Shown: one piece after another, positions 47,049 to 55,888 of the stretch
How positions within the stretch are numbered: position 1 is the stretch's first letter
Layout of the letters: every line of letters begins with the position of its first letter
Source: Pseudomonas entomophila
GTDB taxonomy: Bacteria; Pseudomonadota; Gammaproteobacteria; Pseudomonadales; Pseudomonadaceae
Length of the DNA: 64,000 nucleotides
Assembly (NCBI RefSeq): GCF_013523165.1
Contig: NZ_JAAMQI010000002.1
Span: 62,001 to 126,000, forward strand
Direction: 5' to 3'
The notes under the pieces: model-generated
Database searches by the model: none
What the model was told of the DNA's origin: nothing
The model's input: only the letters and a program-made list of their open reading frames with translations
Program-made: the position numbers and the translations under genes

Positions 47049-47837
47049 ATGAGAGTCTGGGCAGTAGCCAATCAGAAAGGTGGTGTCGGCAAGACCACCA
47101 CGACCATTGCCCTGGCCGGCCTGCTGGCCGAGGCCGGCAAGCGCGTGCTCGTCGTCGACCTCGATCCCCATGGTTCGATGACCAGCTACTTCGGGCATGA
47201 CCCGGACGTGCTCGAGCACAGTTGCTATGACCTGTTCGTCCACAAAGGCGCCGTGCCCGATGGGCTGCCGGGCCAGCTGCTGTTGCCGACCAGCCACGAG
47301 CGCATCGCGCTGCTGCCGTCGAGCACCGCCCTGGCCGTGCTCGAGCGCCAGTCGCCGGGGCATGGCGGGTTGGGGCTGGTGATCGCCAAGAGTCTGGCGC
47401 AGTTGTGGCAGGATTTCGATTTCGCGCTGATCGACAGCCCGCCATTGCTCGGGGTGCTGATGGTCAACGCGCTGGCCGCCAGCCAGCAGCTGGTGGTGCC
47501 GGTGCAGACCGAGTTTCTTGCGGTCAAGGGGCTGGAGCGAATGATCACCACCTTGAGCATGATCAACCGCTCGCGCAAGCAGGCCTTGCCGTACACCATC
47601 GTGCCGACCTTGTTCGACCGCCGTACCCAGGCCTCGATGGGGACGTTGAAGTTCCTGCGCGACGCCCATCCCGCGCACGTCTGGGAAGGCTACATTCCGG
47701 TGGACACCCGGCTGCGCGATGCCAGTCGCGCCGGGGTCACGCCTTCGCAATACGATGGCAAGAGCCGCGGCATCATCGCCTACCGGGCGCTGCTCAAGCA
47801 CTTGCTGACCCCCCGTTCCAGCCTGCAGGTAGCCTGA
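47049..47837 (+). CDS. ParA-family ATPase of polar chemotaxis clusters (ParC-like)
   Basis: 262-aa ParA/Soj-like ATPase. Walker A KGGVGKTTT at about residues 10-18, LVVDLDPHGS, and Walker B FALIDSPP. It is embedded in the che operon rather than near oriC, so it is the chemotaxis ParC homologue that places signalling arrays at the pole. Its usual partner ParP is encoded by the overlapping next gene. Confidence 0.88.
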   Translation: MRVWAVANQKGGVGKTTTTIALAGLLAEAGKRVLVVDLDPHGSMTSYFGHDPDVLEHSCYDLFVHKGAVPDGLPGQLLLPTSHERIALLPSSTALAVLERQSPGHGGLGLVIAKSLAQLWQDFDFALIDSPPLLGVLMVNALAASQQLVVPVQTEFLAVKGLERMITTLSMINRSRKQALPYTIVPTLFDRRTQASMGTLKFLRDAHPAHVWEGYIPVDTRLRDASRAGVTPSQYDGKSRGIIAYRALLKHLLTPRSSLQVA

Positions 47838-48763
47838 TGAGTCCAGCCCGGCCCACCACGACCCGTCCGCAACTGGCGTTGCAGTCCTACCTCGATGGCC
47901 TGCTGCAGGAGGCGACCGAAGCGTTCGACGCACCTGTGCCTGCACCTGTCGCGGTGGCGGTTGTCGCCAAGACGCCGGTCGCCAATGACGAATTCCAGGC
48001 AGCGGTGCTCGAGGAGCAGGTGCGCGATGCGCGTGCCTCGGCGCCCGCGCGCCAGCCCCGTCCGTTCGCCGAGCCGCCTGCGCCGCTGGCGCTGCCGACG
48101 GTGCTGCCGCTGCACGAAACGGCGGTGCCGGTGGCCGAGGTCGTGGCCCTGCAGCCGGTCGTCGAGCCTGCCCAAGCGCCTGCCGTGCAGCCACGGATCG
48201 ACGCGCCTGCTGCACCCGAGCGGATTGCGCCATTGGCCGACCTGCACCGCCCCCACGTCATGGGGCCGCGCCTGCCGTCCACGCCTGACGGGCGACCGGT
48301 CTGGGCTGCCGAGCCATTCGAGTGCCTGCTGTTCGACGTCGCCGGCCTGACCCTGGCGGTGCCGCTGGTGTGCCTGGGCTCGATCTACCCGCTGGCCGGC
48401 CAGGAGCTCACGCCGCTGTTCGGGCAGCCCGACTGGTTCCTGGGCATCCTGTCCTGCCAGGCGGGCAACCTGAAGGTGCTGGACACCGCGCGCTGGGTGA
48501 TGCCCGACCGCTACCGGGACGATTTCCGCCAAGGGTTGCAGTATGTGATTTCGGTCCAGGGCTATGAATGGGGACTGGCCGTGCACCAGGTCAGCCGCTC
48601 CCTGCGCCTGGACCCCAGCGAGATCAAGTGGCGCAGTCAGCGAGGCCAGCGGCCCTGGCTGGCCGGCACGGTGATCGAGCACATGTGTGCGCTGCTGGAC
48701 GTCGCCGAGCTGGCCGATCTGATCGCCAGCGGCGCCGTCAAGCAGATGCAGGCCGGTAAATGA
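47837..48763 (+). CDS. CheW-domain protein, ParP-like
   Basis: 308-aa protein with a long Ala/Pro-rich N-terminal region (about 1-160) and a C-terminal CheW-like domain (about 165-300: FECLLFDVAGLTLAVPL, then WLAGTVIEHMCALLD). ParP proteins use such a domain to join CheA and receptors to ParC. The start overlaps the parC-like gene stop (ATGA). Name given by analogy with Vibrio and Pseudomonas ParP. Confidence 0.85.
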   Translation: MSPARPTTTRPQLALQSYLDGLLQEATEAFDAPVPAPVAVAVVAKTPVANDEFQAAVLEEQVRDARASAPARQPRPFAEPPAPLALPTVLPLHETAVPVAEVVALQPVVEPAQAPAVQPRIDAPAAPERIAPLADLHRPHVMGPRLPSTPDGRPVWAAEPFECLLFDVAGLTLAVPLVCLGSIYPLAGQELTPLFGQPDWFLGILSCQAGNLKVLDTARWVMPDRYRDDFRQGLQYVISVQGYEWGLAVHQVSRSLRLDPSEIKWRSQRGQRPWLAGTVIEHMCALLDVAELADLIASGAVKQMQAGK

Positions 48764-48827
48764 ATACGCGCGTTTTGCGCACTCACGCAGCACAGACCGC
48801 CACCGCGCGGCTTTCGAGGGTAGGGTA

Positions 48828-49307
48828 ATGAAGAAGTCGTCAGCACAAGGTTCCGAAGATCCGATCCTGCAATGGGTCACCTTCCGCCTGGACAACGAGT
48901 CCTATGGCATCAACGTCATGCAGGTGCAGGAAGTCTTGCGCTACACCGAGATCGCGCCGGTGCCGGGTGCGCCGAGCTACGTGCTGGGGATCATCAACCT
49001 GCGCGGCAACGTGGTGACGGTGATCGACACCCGCCAGCGTTTCGGCCTGATGCCCACCGAAGTCACCGACAACACCCGCATCGTGATCATCGAGGCGGAC
49101 AAGCAGGTCGTGGGCATTCTGGTCGACAGCGTGGCCGAGGTGGTCTATCTGCGCCAGTCCGAGATCGAGACCGCGCCGAACGTGGGCAACGACGAGTCGG
49201 CCAAGTTCATCCAGGGCGTGTGCAACAAGAATGGCGAGCTGCTGATCCTGGTCGAGCTGGACAAGATGATGACCGAGGAAGAGTGGTCCGAGCTGGAGAG
49301 CATCTGA
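48828..49307 (+). CDS. cheW: Chemotaxis adaptor CheW
   Basis: 159-aa single CheW domain linking receptors to CheA. Typical SH3-like core: WVTFRLDNESYGINVMQVQEV and the following PGAPSYVLGIINLRGNVVTVID region. A GAGGG-like site precedes the ATG. Normal length and fully conserved core. Confidence 0.96.
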   Translation: MKKSSAQGSEDPILQWVTFRLDNESYGINVMQVQEVLRYTEIAPVPGAPSYVLGIINLRGNVVTVIDTRQRFGLMPTEVTDNTRIVIIEADKQVVGILVDSVAEVVYLRQSEIETAPNVGNDESAKFIQGVCNKNGELLILVELDKMMTEEEWSELESI

Positions 49308-49308
49308 G

Positions 49309-49704
49309 TTGATCTTCGAAGCGGGCTTGCTGTTCCTGGCGCTGCTCTGGGCCGTGAGCCTGTGGCTGTTCCTCAACCACATCAAGCGCCAGCGTCAGCT
49401 GCTCGTCGAGCAGGCGCTGGGCGATGCCCTGCGCGACCAGCGCATCAAGGACCTGGCCAAGCGCCTGGACGACTACCAGAACGGCACCGTGCGCATGGGC
49501 GAGATGCTGCACGAGCTGCGCCTGCTGGTCGAACCGTTGCCCGAGAAGCTGCAGCAGCTCGAGCAGCGCGATCCGAAGAGCCTGACCTACCACCAGGCGG
49601 CGAAGCTGGTCGGGATGGGCGCCAGCGTCGAGGAGCTGACGCAGTCCTGCGGGCTGACCCAGGCCGAGGCGCAACTGATGAGCAAGCTGCACCGCACGCC
49701 CTGA
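49309..49704 (+). CDS. DUF2802 family membrane-anchored protein
   Basis: 131-aa conserved companion of cheW in Pseudomonas. One N-terminal hydrophobic helix (about 3-22), then a charged coiled coil and a C-terminal HTH-like helix set (MGASVEELTQSCGLTQAEAQLM). TTG 49309 is the likely start, 1 nt after the cheW stop and with GGAGAG 9 nt upstream; no ATG or GTG fits. Function unknown; co-occurrence suggests a link to chemosensory arrays or flagella. Confidence 0.85.
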   Translation: MIFEAGLLFLALLWAVSLWLFLNHIKRQRQLLVEQALGDALRDQRIKDLAKRLDDYQNGTVRMGEMLHELRLLVEPLPEKLQQLEQRDPKSLTYHQAAKLVGMGASVEELTQSCGLTQAEAQLMSKLHRTP

Positions 49705-49783
49705 GGGGCAGACATGCCGTCGCGCAGCGGTGGCCTGCCTGGGCAACCACAGGTACACGGGCGTGCCCCCTGCGATGCATGCC

Positions 49784-49841
49784 GGCCGGACACTCAGCGC
49801 CAGCAGGCGCTGAGTGTCCGGCCCTGTGTCGGGTCTCTTTT
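49784..49841 (+). terminator. Terminator ending the che operon
   Basis: A perfect 18-bp stem (49784-49801 with 49806-49823), AGCA tetraloop, and TCTCTTTT 10 nt after the stem. It lies between the plus-strand che operon and the minus-strand toxin-like genes that converge on it, so it may also serve the other strand. Confidence 0.75.
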
Positions 49842-49846
49842 GGCCT

Positions 49847-52585
49847 TCAGGCCCACGAATGCAACGTGCCGACCCGCGCCACGCGTTCTAGCGGCAAACG
49901 CGCTGCATTGACTGCATTGAGGGCGTCCAGGTTGACGAACTGATAGCTGTTGACGCGCGGAATCATGTACAGATTCATCAACTGCCGCAGTGTGTACAGG
50001 TCCGGCAGCAGGCGGTCGACCACATCGGTGAGCAGATCCGGGCCTGTGAGTCGACTCAACTGCTCGGCATAGCGTTTGAAGGAAGCCGGGTTCGCCACGC
50101 GGTCAGGGCGCACCGGGTACGGCTCCACTGCATGCAGGTAACGCACGCGCATTTCCTGGCTGATCGCCAGCAACGTCGGATTGCCGGCATGGCTGCCGAT
50201 CATGCTGTTGTTGTAGACGGAATTCAGGCCCATCAACTCGCTCTGTAGCGGCGGCTGCAGCAACAGGCCTGTGGGCGTCGTGGTCAGTTCGACGGTATTG
50301 AGCATGGCCTTGCCGGTATCAGGGTGCAGAAGCAGTGTGTCGTCGACGTCCATGTACAGCCCCCCTTCGCTGTGTAGCATCGGGTAGCGAAGGACGTCGG
50401 CGGCAGAAGCATAGTTGCTCGCTGGGCCGCCGCCACCGAGTGCGGCCTGATACTGCGGGTAGCTCAGGCCTTGTTCGAACGCCTGGTAGAAGCCTTGATC
50501 CTCCAACACCAAGACCTCGAGCCTTGGTACGCGGCTATTGAGCTGTGCCCGATTATAGGCGAAGGCTTCTGGGCTGCGATTGGACAGCATTAACCGGTAC
50601 CGGTAAGGGCTGTCGGTCAATGCCTGGGCGTTGTGGGCAAGGTTGTCCAGTACCTGCGTGCTGATCTGCCGGTCGCCGACCCACAGGGCGGTAATCTGCT
50701 TGGGAATGGCGACGGCACCTTCTGGTACGAGCGGCGGCAATTCGATGGGCAGCAGCAGGTCGATGCCCAGAGCGCGTAGGGTCGCTGTGCGCATGGCAGG
50801 GGTCACCTGACGATTGACGGTGGTCATCCGGCGCATGTTGCCGGTCCCTGGATCAGGCTCGTAGTACCATGGCTGCACTTCGTTGACGTCTTGCTGGCGC
50901 AAGAACAGGTTGCTGTCCATGTCGTAGACCAGATCCAACCGCCGCGAATAGCCGCCTCCCAGATCCTCGTAGCCCCTGAGCAGATCAAGGTTGCCGTCAT
51001 AGCGCGGGTGGCGAGACACGGACCTGGCCACTTCGGCATCGCCATCGGCCAGGGGCTCGATGCGCAACCGACGATTGAAGTAGGGTGCGACGTCCTGGCC
51101 TGGCAGGCGGGGCGGGTCGATCGGACTGAGCGGGTAGCCGACCTGATCGTTCAGGCGACGTGGCATGACGAAACCTTCGCGCCAGGTCTGGAACAGGCCG
51201 TCCATCGCCTTGCTGGCGACTTGCACCGCACCGGGTATGGCGTTGAACAGGCCGTAGGTGATCTCGCCGATCCCCTCCTGCTGGTCTTGCAGGTGCTTGC
51301 CATTGATCGCCTGGTCCAGACCGAAACCCAGCTGGACGATGCCACCGATCGCCAGCAGCGGGGCCAGGCCCGGTACCACGAAGGACAGCGGCATCAGCAG
51401 GGTGAGCGTTGCGTCGAGGTAATGGCGCCAGCGTCGCTTGCGGATCTCGGCGGTGCTGGTGATGAGAAAGTCGGCATCGTCCAGGCTGCGCTGGCGCTGA
51501 TGTTCGGCCAGGGCGTGGAACAGGTCGCCGTGCAGCGCCGGGCTGTAGGTGTCGGGACGGTAATGGACGTAGGTCCGCGGCGGCCATTTTCCGTCGTCGT
51601 TGAAGAAACCGTGCTCAGGTGACAGGCGGTGACGCCGAGGGTAGACGCCCAGCCCCTCGAGGGCAGTGTCCAGGCCGCTGAAGTCGAGGCCCTGGGGGCC
51701 ATCGGCCAGGCGGAAGTGACGTTTGAGGTGACGGCGCTTTAGCTCATCCTTGCACTGTTCGCCGACCCAGTCTCTGAGCAAGTCCTGATGGGCGAACTCG
51801 AGCAGCGGGGAGCTGTTGCCAGGGATATAGAGGACCGTTACGTCGCTGTGCGTATCGTGCAGGTAAAGCAGATCGGTCGACACATAGCCGTAGATGTTGA
51901 GCAGGCTTGCGCTGAACGTGGCGCTGCGTGGGAGCAGGTCTGCCGCTTGCCAGATCAGCCTGCGTGCTGCTTCGCTGAGACTGCCCTCGGCCAGCTGCTT
52001 GTTGCAGGCGGCGATGAAATTGAGTTTGCAGCATAAGCGATGCTCGCTCAGGTGAGTCTGCCAAAACTGTTCGAGCTGCGTCTTGTACCGTGTCGAGAAG
52101 TCCAGTGCCTCGATATGGCTTTGCAACGTCTCCACGGCTACGTCGATGAGCGTCGAATGGTCGAATTGCGCGGGTTCATGTCGGCGGAACAGGCCGTTGA
52201 AGACGATAAAGGGCGACGCGTTCGACAGCACGGACGTGGGCTCGAGCGCCTCGACCACGTCGATCGCGCCATCGGTGGGCAAGCGCCCAGCCCAAGGCGC
52301 ACCCATCAGTGCGCCGAACACGTCGTTGCTCGATTCGCCCTGCCAGTTGATCAGCACCGCCTGTGGCAGGCTGATGCGCTGCACGATCTTCGCATGATAG
52401 CGGCCTGATGCCTGAGGCTGCAGGTGCAACGTCACCACGTCGATCGCATCGGGGTCGAGGCTGACGCCCTGGCTGCGCAGCCAGCCGGCCATGAGCTTCC
52501 GGGCTTCGCGGTCAGGGCGGGGCAGTTGAGCCAGGTGGTCACGCACGCGTTGTACGCCTTGGGTGTTGATGCCGGTGTGGGCCAT
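49847..52585 (-). CDS. Toxin-like glycosyltransferase A (DUF6543-type N-terminus, GT44/TcdB-like C-terminus)
   Basis: 912-aa protein. The N-terminal two thirds resembles the DUF6543/dermonecrotic-toxin-like proteins of pseudomonads as far as I can recognise, with a hydrophobic stretch at about 390-430 (LTLLMPLSFVVPGLAP) that could insert in a membrane. The C-terminal 280 residues form a GT-A domain like large clostridial glucosylating toxins: LWVGDR with W635, then ASAADVLRYPMLHSEGGLYM leading into the DVD motif (D746, D748), then NNSMIGSH. No signal peptide. ATG 52585 is chosen because GGAG lies 7 nt upstream. A paralogue lies upstream. Host target and export route are unknown. Confidence 0.75.
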   Translation of the reverse strand: MAHTGINTQGVQRVRDHLAQLPRPDREARKLMAGWLRSQGVSLDPDAIDVVTLHLQPQASGRYHAKIVQRISLPQAVLINWQGESSNDVFGALMGAPWAGRLPTDGAIDVVEALEPTSVLSNASPFIVFNGLFRRHEPAQFDHSTLIDVAVETLQSHIEALDFSTRYKTQLEQFWQTHLSEHRLCCKLNFIAACNKQLAEGSLSEAARRLIWQAADLLPRSATFSASLLNIYGYVSTDLLYLHDTHSDVTVLYIPGNSSPLLEFAHQDLLRDWVGEQCKDELKRRHLKRHFRLADGPQGLDFSGLDTALEGLGVYPRRHRLSPEHGFFNDDGKWPPRTYVHYRPDTYSPALHGDLFHALAEHQRQRSLDDADFLITSTAEIRKRRWRHYLDATLTLLMPLSFVVPGLAPLLAIGGIVQLGFGLDQAINGKHLQDQQEGIGEITYGLFNAIPGAVQVASKAMDGLFQTWREGFVMPRRLNDQVGYPLSPIDPPRLPGQDVAPYFNRRLRIEPLADGDAEVARSVSRHPRYDGNLDLLRGYEDLGGGYSRRLDLVYDMDSNLFLRQQDVNEVQPWYYEPDPGTGNMRRMTTVNRQVTPAMRTATLRALGIDLLLPIELPPLVPEGAVAIPKQITALWVGDRQISTQVLDNLAHNAQALTDSPYRYRLMLSNRSPEAFAYNRAQLNSRVPRLEVLVLEDQGFYQAFEQGLSYPQYQAALGGGGPASNYASAADVLRYPMLHSEGGLYMDVDDTLLLHPDTGKAMLNTVELTTTPTGLLLQPPLQSELMGLNSVYNNSMIGSHAGNPTLLAISQEMRVRYLHAVEPYPVRPDRVANPASFKRYAEQLSRLTGPDLLTDVVDRLLPDLYTLRQLMNLYMIPRVNSYQFVNLDALNAVNAARLPLERVARVGTLHSWA

Positions 52586-52759
52586 GACGGATCTCCAGGT
52601 ATGAGGGTTTCGCAAGCCTCCGCTAAGGAGAGAGCGGCAATGCAGTAGATAGTGCTGGTGCTGAGCGGTGCGTCATTGTCCTGCAGGCGGGCGGTTTGTC
52701 GGCGCGGGGCAGAGCGCCGTGCCAACGGGGCGCCTGCCGCCATGGCACCCCGGCATGTG

Positions 52760-55486
52760 CTAGCGCGTCGTGCGCCAGCTGTTCGCGCTCCCGACCTGCG
52801 CTATCCGATCCAGCGGCAGGTGGGTATCGAGCATCCGGTTGAACCAGCGCAGGTTGATGATCTGATGGGTGTCGGTCACCGGCGACACCAGCAGCACACA
52901 GAGTTCGCGCAGTTGCCGCAACCAGGGCAAGCGTGCGTCGATCACCTCGTTCATCAGGGCAGGTCCTGTCAATCGGCTCAACCGCCGCGCGTAGTCGTCG
53001 AATGCCACGGGATCGACATCGGCATCCGGATGGCTGTCGTAGAATGTGGCGTTTTCCGCGTACCGGGCGTGCATGGTTTCCAGCATGGCGTCGAGTGTCG
53101 GGTTGTCCGGATGACTGCCGATCATGCTGGTGTTGAACTTGAAATACAGGCCCAGCTGGTCGTTGCAGACCGGCGGTGCCAGCAGCAGTCCATCGGGGGG
53201 CGTGCGCAGGGTCATGCCCGTCAGCTTTGCACGCGGTCGACCCGACGCTGCGGTCAGTACCAGCCGATCGTCGGCGTCCAGGTACAGACCGCCCAACCGC
53301 TTGAGTAGCTGCACGCGCAGGATGTCACAGGCCGAGCTGAAATTGCCCATGGTGCCGAGTGCTGCCTGGAATTGCGGGAAAACGGGCGACTCGGTGAATG
53401 CCTGGTAGAAAGGCTGCTCTTCGAGCACCCGGACCGACAGTTCAGGCGCGTGCTCGGCCAACAGCGAGCGGTTGCGCGCGAAGGCTTGGGGAGACCGTTG
53501 CGAAAGGTGGAGCTCGAACGTGTAGTCGCTGTCGCGCAAGGCCCGCGCATTGTGCGCCAGTGTACCGAGGAACGGCTCGCCGAGGATGCGATTGCCCACC
53601 CACAGGCTGGAGACGCGCTTGGGAATGGGCGTGATGTCCAAGGCTTCGAAAGGCGCCGTTGAAACGGGCAGGTCCAGATAGAGGCCCAGGCTGCGCAAGG
53701 TGACCATGCGCGCTGCGTCGTCGACCTGTCGTTCGTCCACAAGGGGCGTCAGAATGTCCGGCTGCTCGAGGTGGGCGATCCAACGCTGGGCGTCAGGCGT
53801 GCCGACCTCGCGGCTCTTGATGAAGGCATTGCTGCTCAGCTCCAGGTCGACGGCTTCCTCGATTCGTGTGGTCCCCAGGTCGAAATGGGCATAGAACCGT
53901 GGGAACAGGTCCCACTCCACGCGGGTGCAGTGCGATGCGTGCGCCACGCCCTCGTAAAGGGTCGAAGGGCGAAAGGCCAGGGATGCCGGTGCCAGGTCCG
54001 TCAGCTCGAGACCCTCTTCGAGCGACCCCTCACGAACCACCTGGGCCCGTAGCTCGGCCCAGGTCTTGAAACCGGGTGAGCGGTACGCGAATACGCGTGG
54101 TATTCGGGTGAACGCCTGGGCAGCCAGCGGCAGGGCGTTGAACAGGCCGAAGACCTGCTGCTGCACACCGTCGGCCTTGGCGGCCAGGCTGCGACCATCG
54201 ATCGCCTGTTGCAGACCGAGGCCGAACTGGGCCACACCCGCCACGGCCAGCAACGGGGCGATGGGCGGAATCACCACGGCAAACGGCAACAGCACGTTCA
54301 ACCCGATCTGCAGGTAGTTACCCCAATGCTCGCGGTCGATCTGATGGTTGCTGACGATCTGGCTATCGGTGTCAGCGTATGAACGCTGTCGCTCCAGGTG
54401 CATCAAGTGGGCGAACAGATCGCCGGTGATGGCGGGACTGTAGCGCTCTGGGCGGTAGTCGATGATCTCGTCGGGGTCCCAGCGCCCACTGGTGGCGAAG
54501 CCAGGAGCATTGGTATCCAACCGATGGGGCTCGGGAAACAGGCCCAGCCCGGTCAGTGCCGTGCGTAGACCACTGAAATCCAGGCCGTCGGGCCAGTCGG
54601 CACGTTTGAAATGATGCAGTAGCCTCTTACGGCGTTCCCGTGTCTGACACTGCGTGGCGAACCAATGCTTCATCGCCTGGGGTGTGTCGAAGGTGTGCAG
54701 CGGTGATGCATTGCCAGGGATGTACAAGACGTTCAGGTTGCGCTGAAGGTCGGTCATTCGCAGGATCGACACAGAGCTGTAGCCATAGACGTTGAGCATC
54801 GACAGCCGCACCTGGTCGGCAGTGGGCATGACGCCGGCTGCCTTCCAGACCAGCGCCTGGGCCGGTGCCGACAGGCTGCCCTCGATGACCTGCTTGTTGC
54901 AGGCGGCCAGCAGGGCGATCTTCAAGGCGCGCTGGTAGGCGGCGGCTTGACGTTGCCAATAGGTGTGTAGACGTTCCCGGAACAGATGGTGAAAGCGCAG
55001 GTTCCAGATGAAGGCCTGGAACGCCTCGGCGCGAACCGGCAACAAGGTGTCGGGGCCGTAGTGTGCAGGCGTGGTACGGCGGTACAAGCCATTGAAGACT
55101 TGAAAGGGTTCTGCGTTCCAGAACAGGGTTCCCGGCGCGAGCCGTTCGGTCATGTGAAGCGGGCCAGAGGGAGCGATGCCTGCCCAGTCGCCGTAATGAA
55201 AGCCCCCGTAACCCGATGCCGTTTCACCCTGCCAGTTGCTGAGCAACGCGGCGACCAGGTCCATCTTCTGTCGGACGATGGCGTTTTCCCGAAACTGGTT
55301 ACGGCCTTCGCCCAGCGGCTCGTATTGGTAATGAACGGTCACGACATCGATGTCGCAAGGCGAATGGGTGACGCCTTGCGTGAGCAACCATTCGCCGAGA
55401 AGCTCGGTGGCCATCTCGTCGGGGCGAGGGAAGTCGACCAGGGCTTCGCTGGCCATGCGTTGTGTGTCGAGGAGAGTGCTGTCCAT
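52760..55486 (-). CDS. Toxin-like glycosyltransferase B, paralogue of A
   Basis: 908-aa protein colinear with protein A: LSNWQGET near residue 85, NVYGYSSVSIL, the LYIPGNASPL box, GLDFSGL, a hydrophobic stretch at about 385-425 (VLLPFAVVIPPIAPLL), then the GT-A domain with SLWVGNR, CDILRVQLLKRLGGLYL leading into DAD (D737, D739) and NTSMIGSH. Divergence from A is strong, so the duplication is old. The start at 55486 has no Shine-Dalgarno (the preceding bases read CCTCCT), and an alternative ATG 10 codons in has none either. It starts 60 nt after the FlhB-like gene on the same strand. Confidence 0.75.
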   Translation of the reverse strand: MDSTLLDTQRMASEALVDFPRPDEMATELLGEWLLTQGVTHSPCDIDVVTVHYQYEPLGEGRNQFRENAIVRQKMDLVAALLSNWQGETASGYGGFHYGDWAGIAPSGPLHMTERLAPGTLFWNAEPFQVFNGLYRRTTPAHYGPDTLLPVRAEAFQAFIWNLRFHHLFRERLHTYWQRQAAAYQRALKIALLAACNKQVIEGSLSAPAQALVWKAAGVMPTADQVRLSMLNVYGYSSVSILRMTDLQRNLNVLYIPGNASPLHTFDTPQAMKHWFATQCQTRERRKRLLHHFKRADWPDGLDFSGLRTALTGLGLFPEPHRLDTNAPGFATSGRWDPDEIIDYRPERYSPAITGDLFAHLMHLERQRSYADTDSQIVSNHQIDREHWGNYLQIGLNVLLPFAVVIPPIAPLLAVAGVAQFGLGLQQAIDGRSLAAKADGVQQQVFGLFNALPLAAQAFTRIPRVFAYRSPGFKTWAELRAQVVREGSLEEGLELTDLAPASLAFRPSTLYEGVAHASHCTRVEWDLFPRFYAHFDLGTTRIEEAVDLELSSNAFIKSREVGTPDAQRWIAHLEQPDILTPLVDERQVDDAARMVTLRSLGLYLDLPVSTAPFEALDITPIPKRVSSLWVGNRILGEPFLGTLAHNARALRDSDYTFELHLSQRSPQAFARNRSLLAEHAPELSVRVLEEQPFYQAFTESPVFPQFQAALGTMGNFSSACDILRVQLLKRLGGLYLDADDRLVLTAASGRPRAKLTGMTLRTPPDGLLLAPPVCNDQLGLYFKFNTSMIGSHPDNPTLDAMLETMHARYAENATFYDSHPDADVDPVAFDDYARRLSRLTGPALMNEVIDARLPWLRQLRELCVLLVSPVTDTHQIINLRWFNRMLDTHLPLDRIAQVGSANSWRTTR

Positions 55487-55546
55487 AGGAGGGTCTCGAG
55501 AGGAGCGAACGCTGCGAGCATCCTGATCCGACCGCCTGACAGGGTG

Positions 55547-55888
55547 TTACATAGAGCTGCCGTTCGGCAGGCCCAGGAGGGTCGGCGTGATATCGCGCTC
55601 GCGCCCCGTGTTTGCCTGGAATCCCACCGGTGCCTTGCCACGTAGGCGCCAGGCGAACGCGATGATCTCGGCGATGGTCAGGTACAGCGCCTCGGGAATC
55701 TGGTCGCCCAGCTCCAGGCGCGCCAATAGCCTGACCAGCTCGGCGTTCTCGTAGATCGGCACCTCGTGCTCGCGGGCCAGGGCCAGGATCGCCTCGGCCA
55801 GCTCGTCGTCGCCCTTGGCGCTGAGGGTCGGGGCTTGAGTGCCGTCGTAGGTCAGGGCGATGGCCTGACGAGGGGGATGGTCGGTCAT
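55547..55888 (-). CDS. Stand-alone FlhB/EscU C-terminal domain protein (FlhB2-like)
   Basis: 113-aa protein matching only the part of FlhB after its cleavage site: ALTYDGTQAPTLSAKGDDELAEAI aligns with the ALKYDPEKNGAAPLLLAKG region of FlhB here, and ends with IPEALYLTIAEIIAFAWRLRG. There are no membrane helices and no NPTH. Such orphan proteins are common next to a FliK-like gene, with which it overlaps by 4 nt. It may compete with, or regulate, the FlhB switch; this is inference. Confidence 0.85.
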   Translation of the reverse strand: MTDHPPRQAIALTYDGTQAPTLSAKGDDELAEAILALAREHEVPIYENAELVRLLARLELGDQIPEALYLTIAEIIAFAWRLRGKAPVGFQANTGRERDITPTLLGLPNGSSM

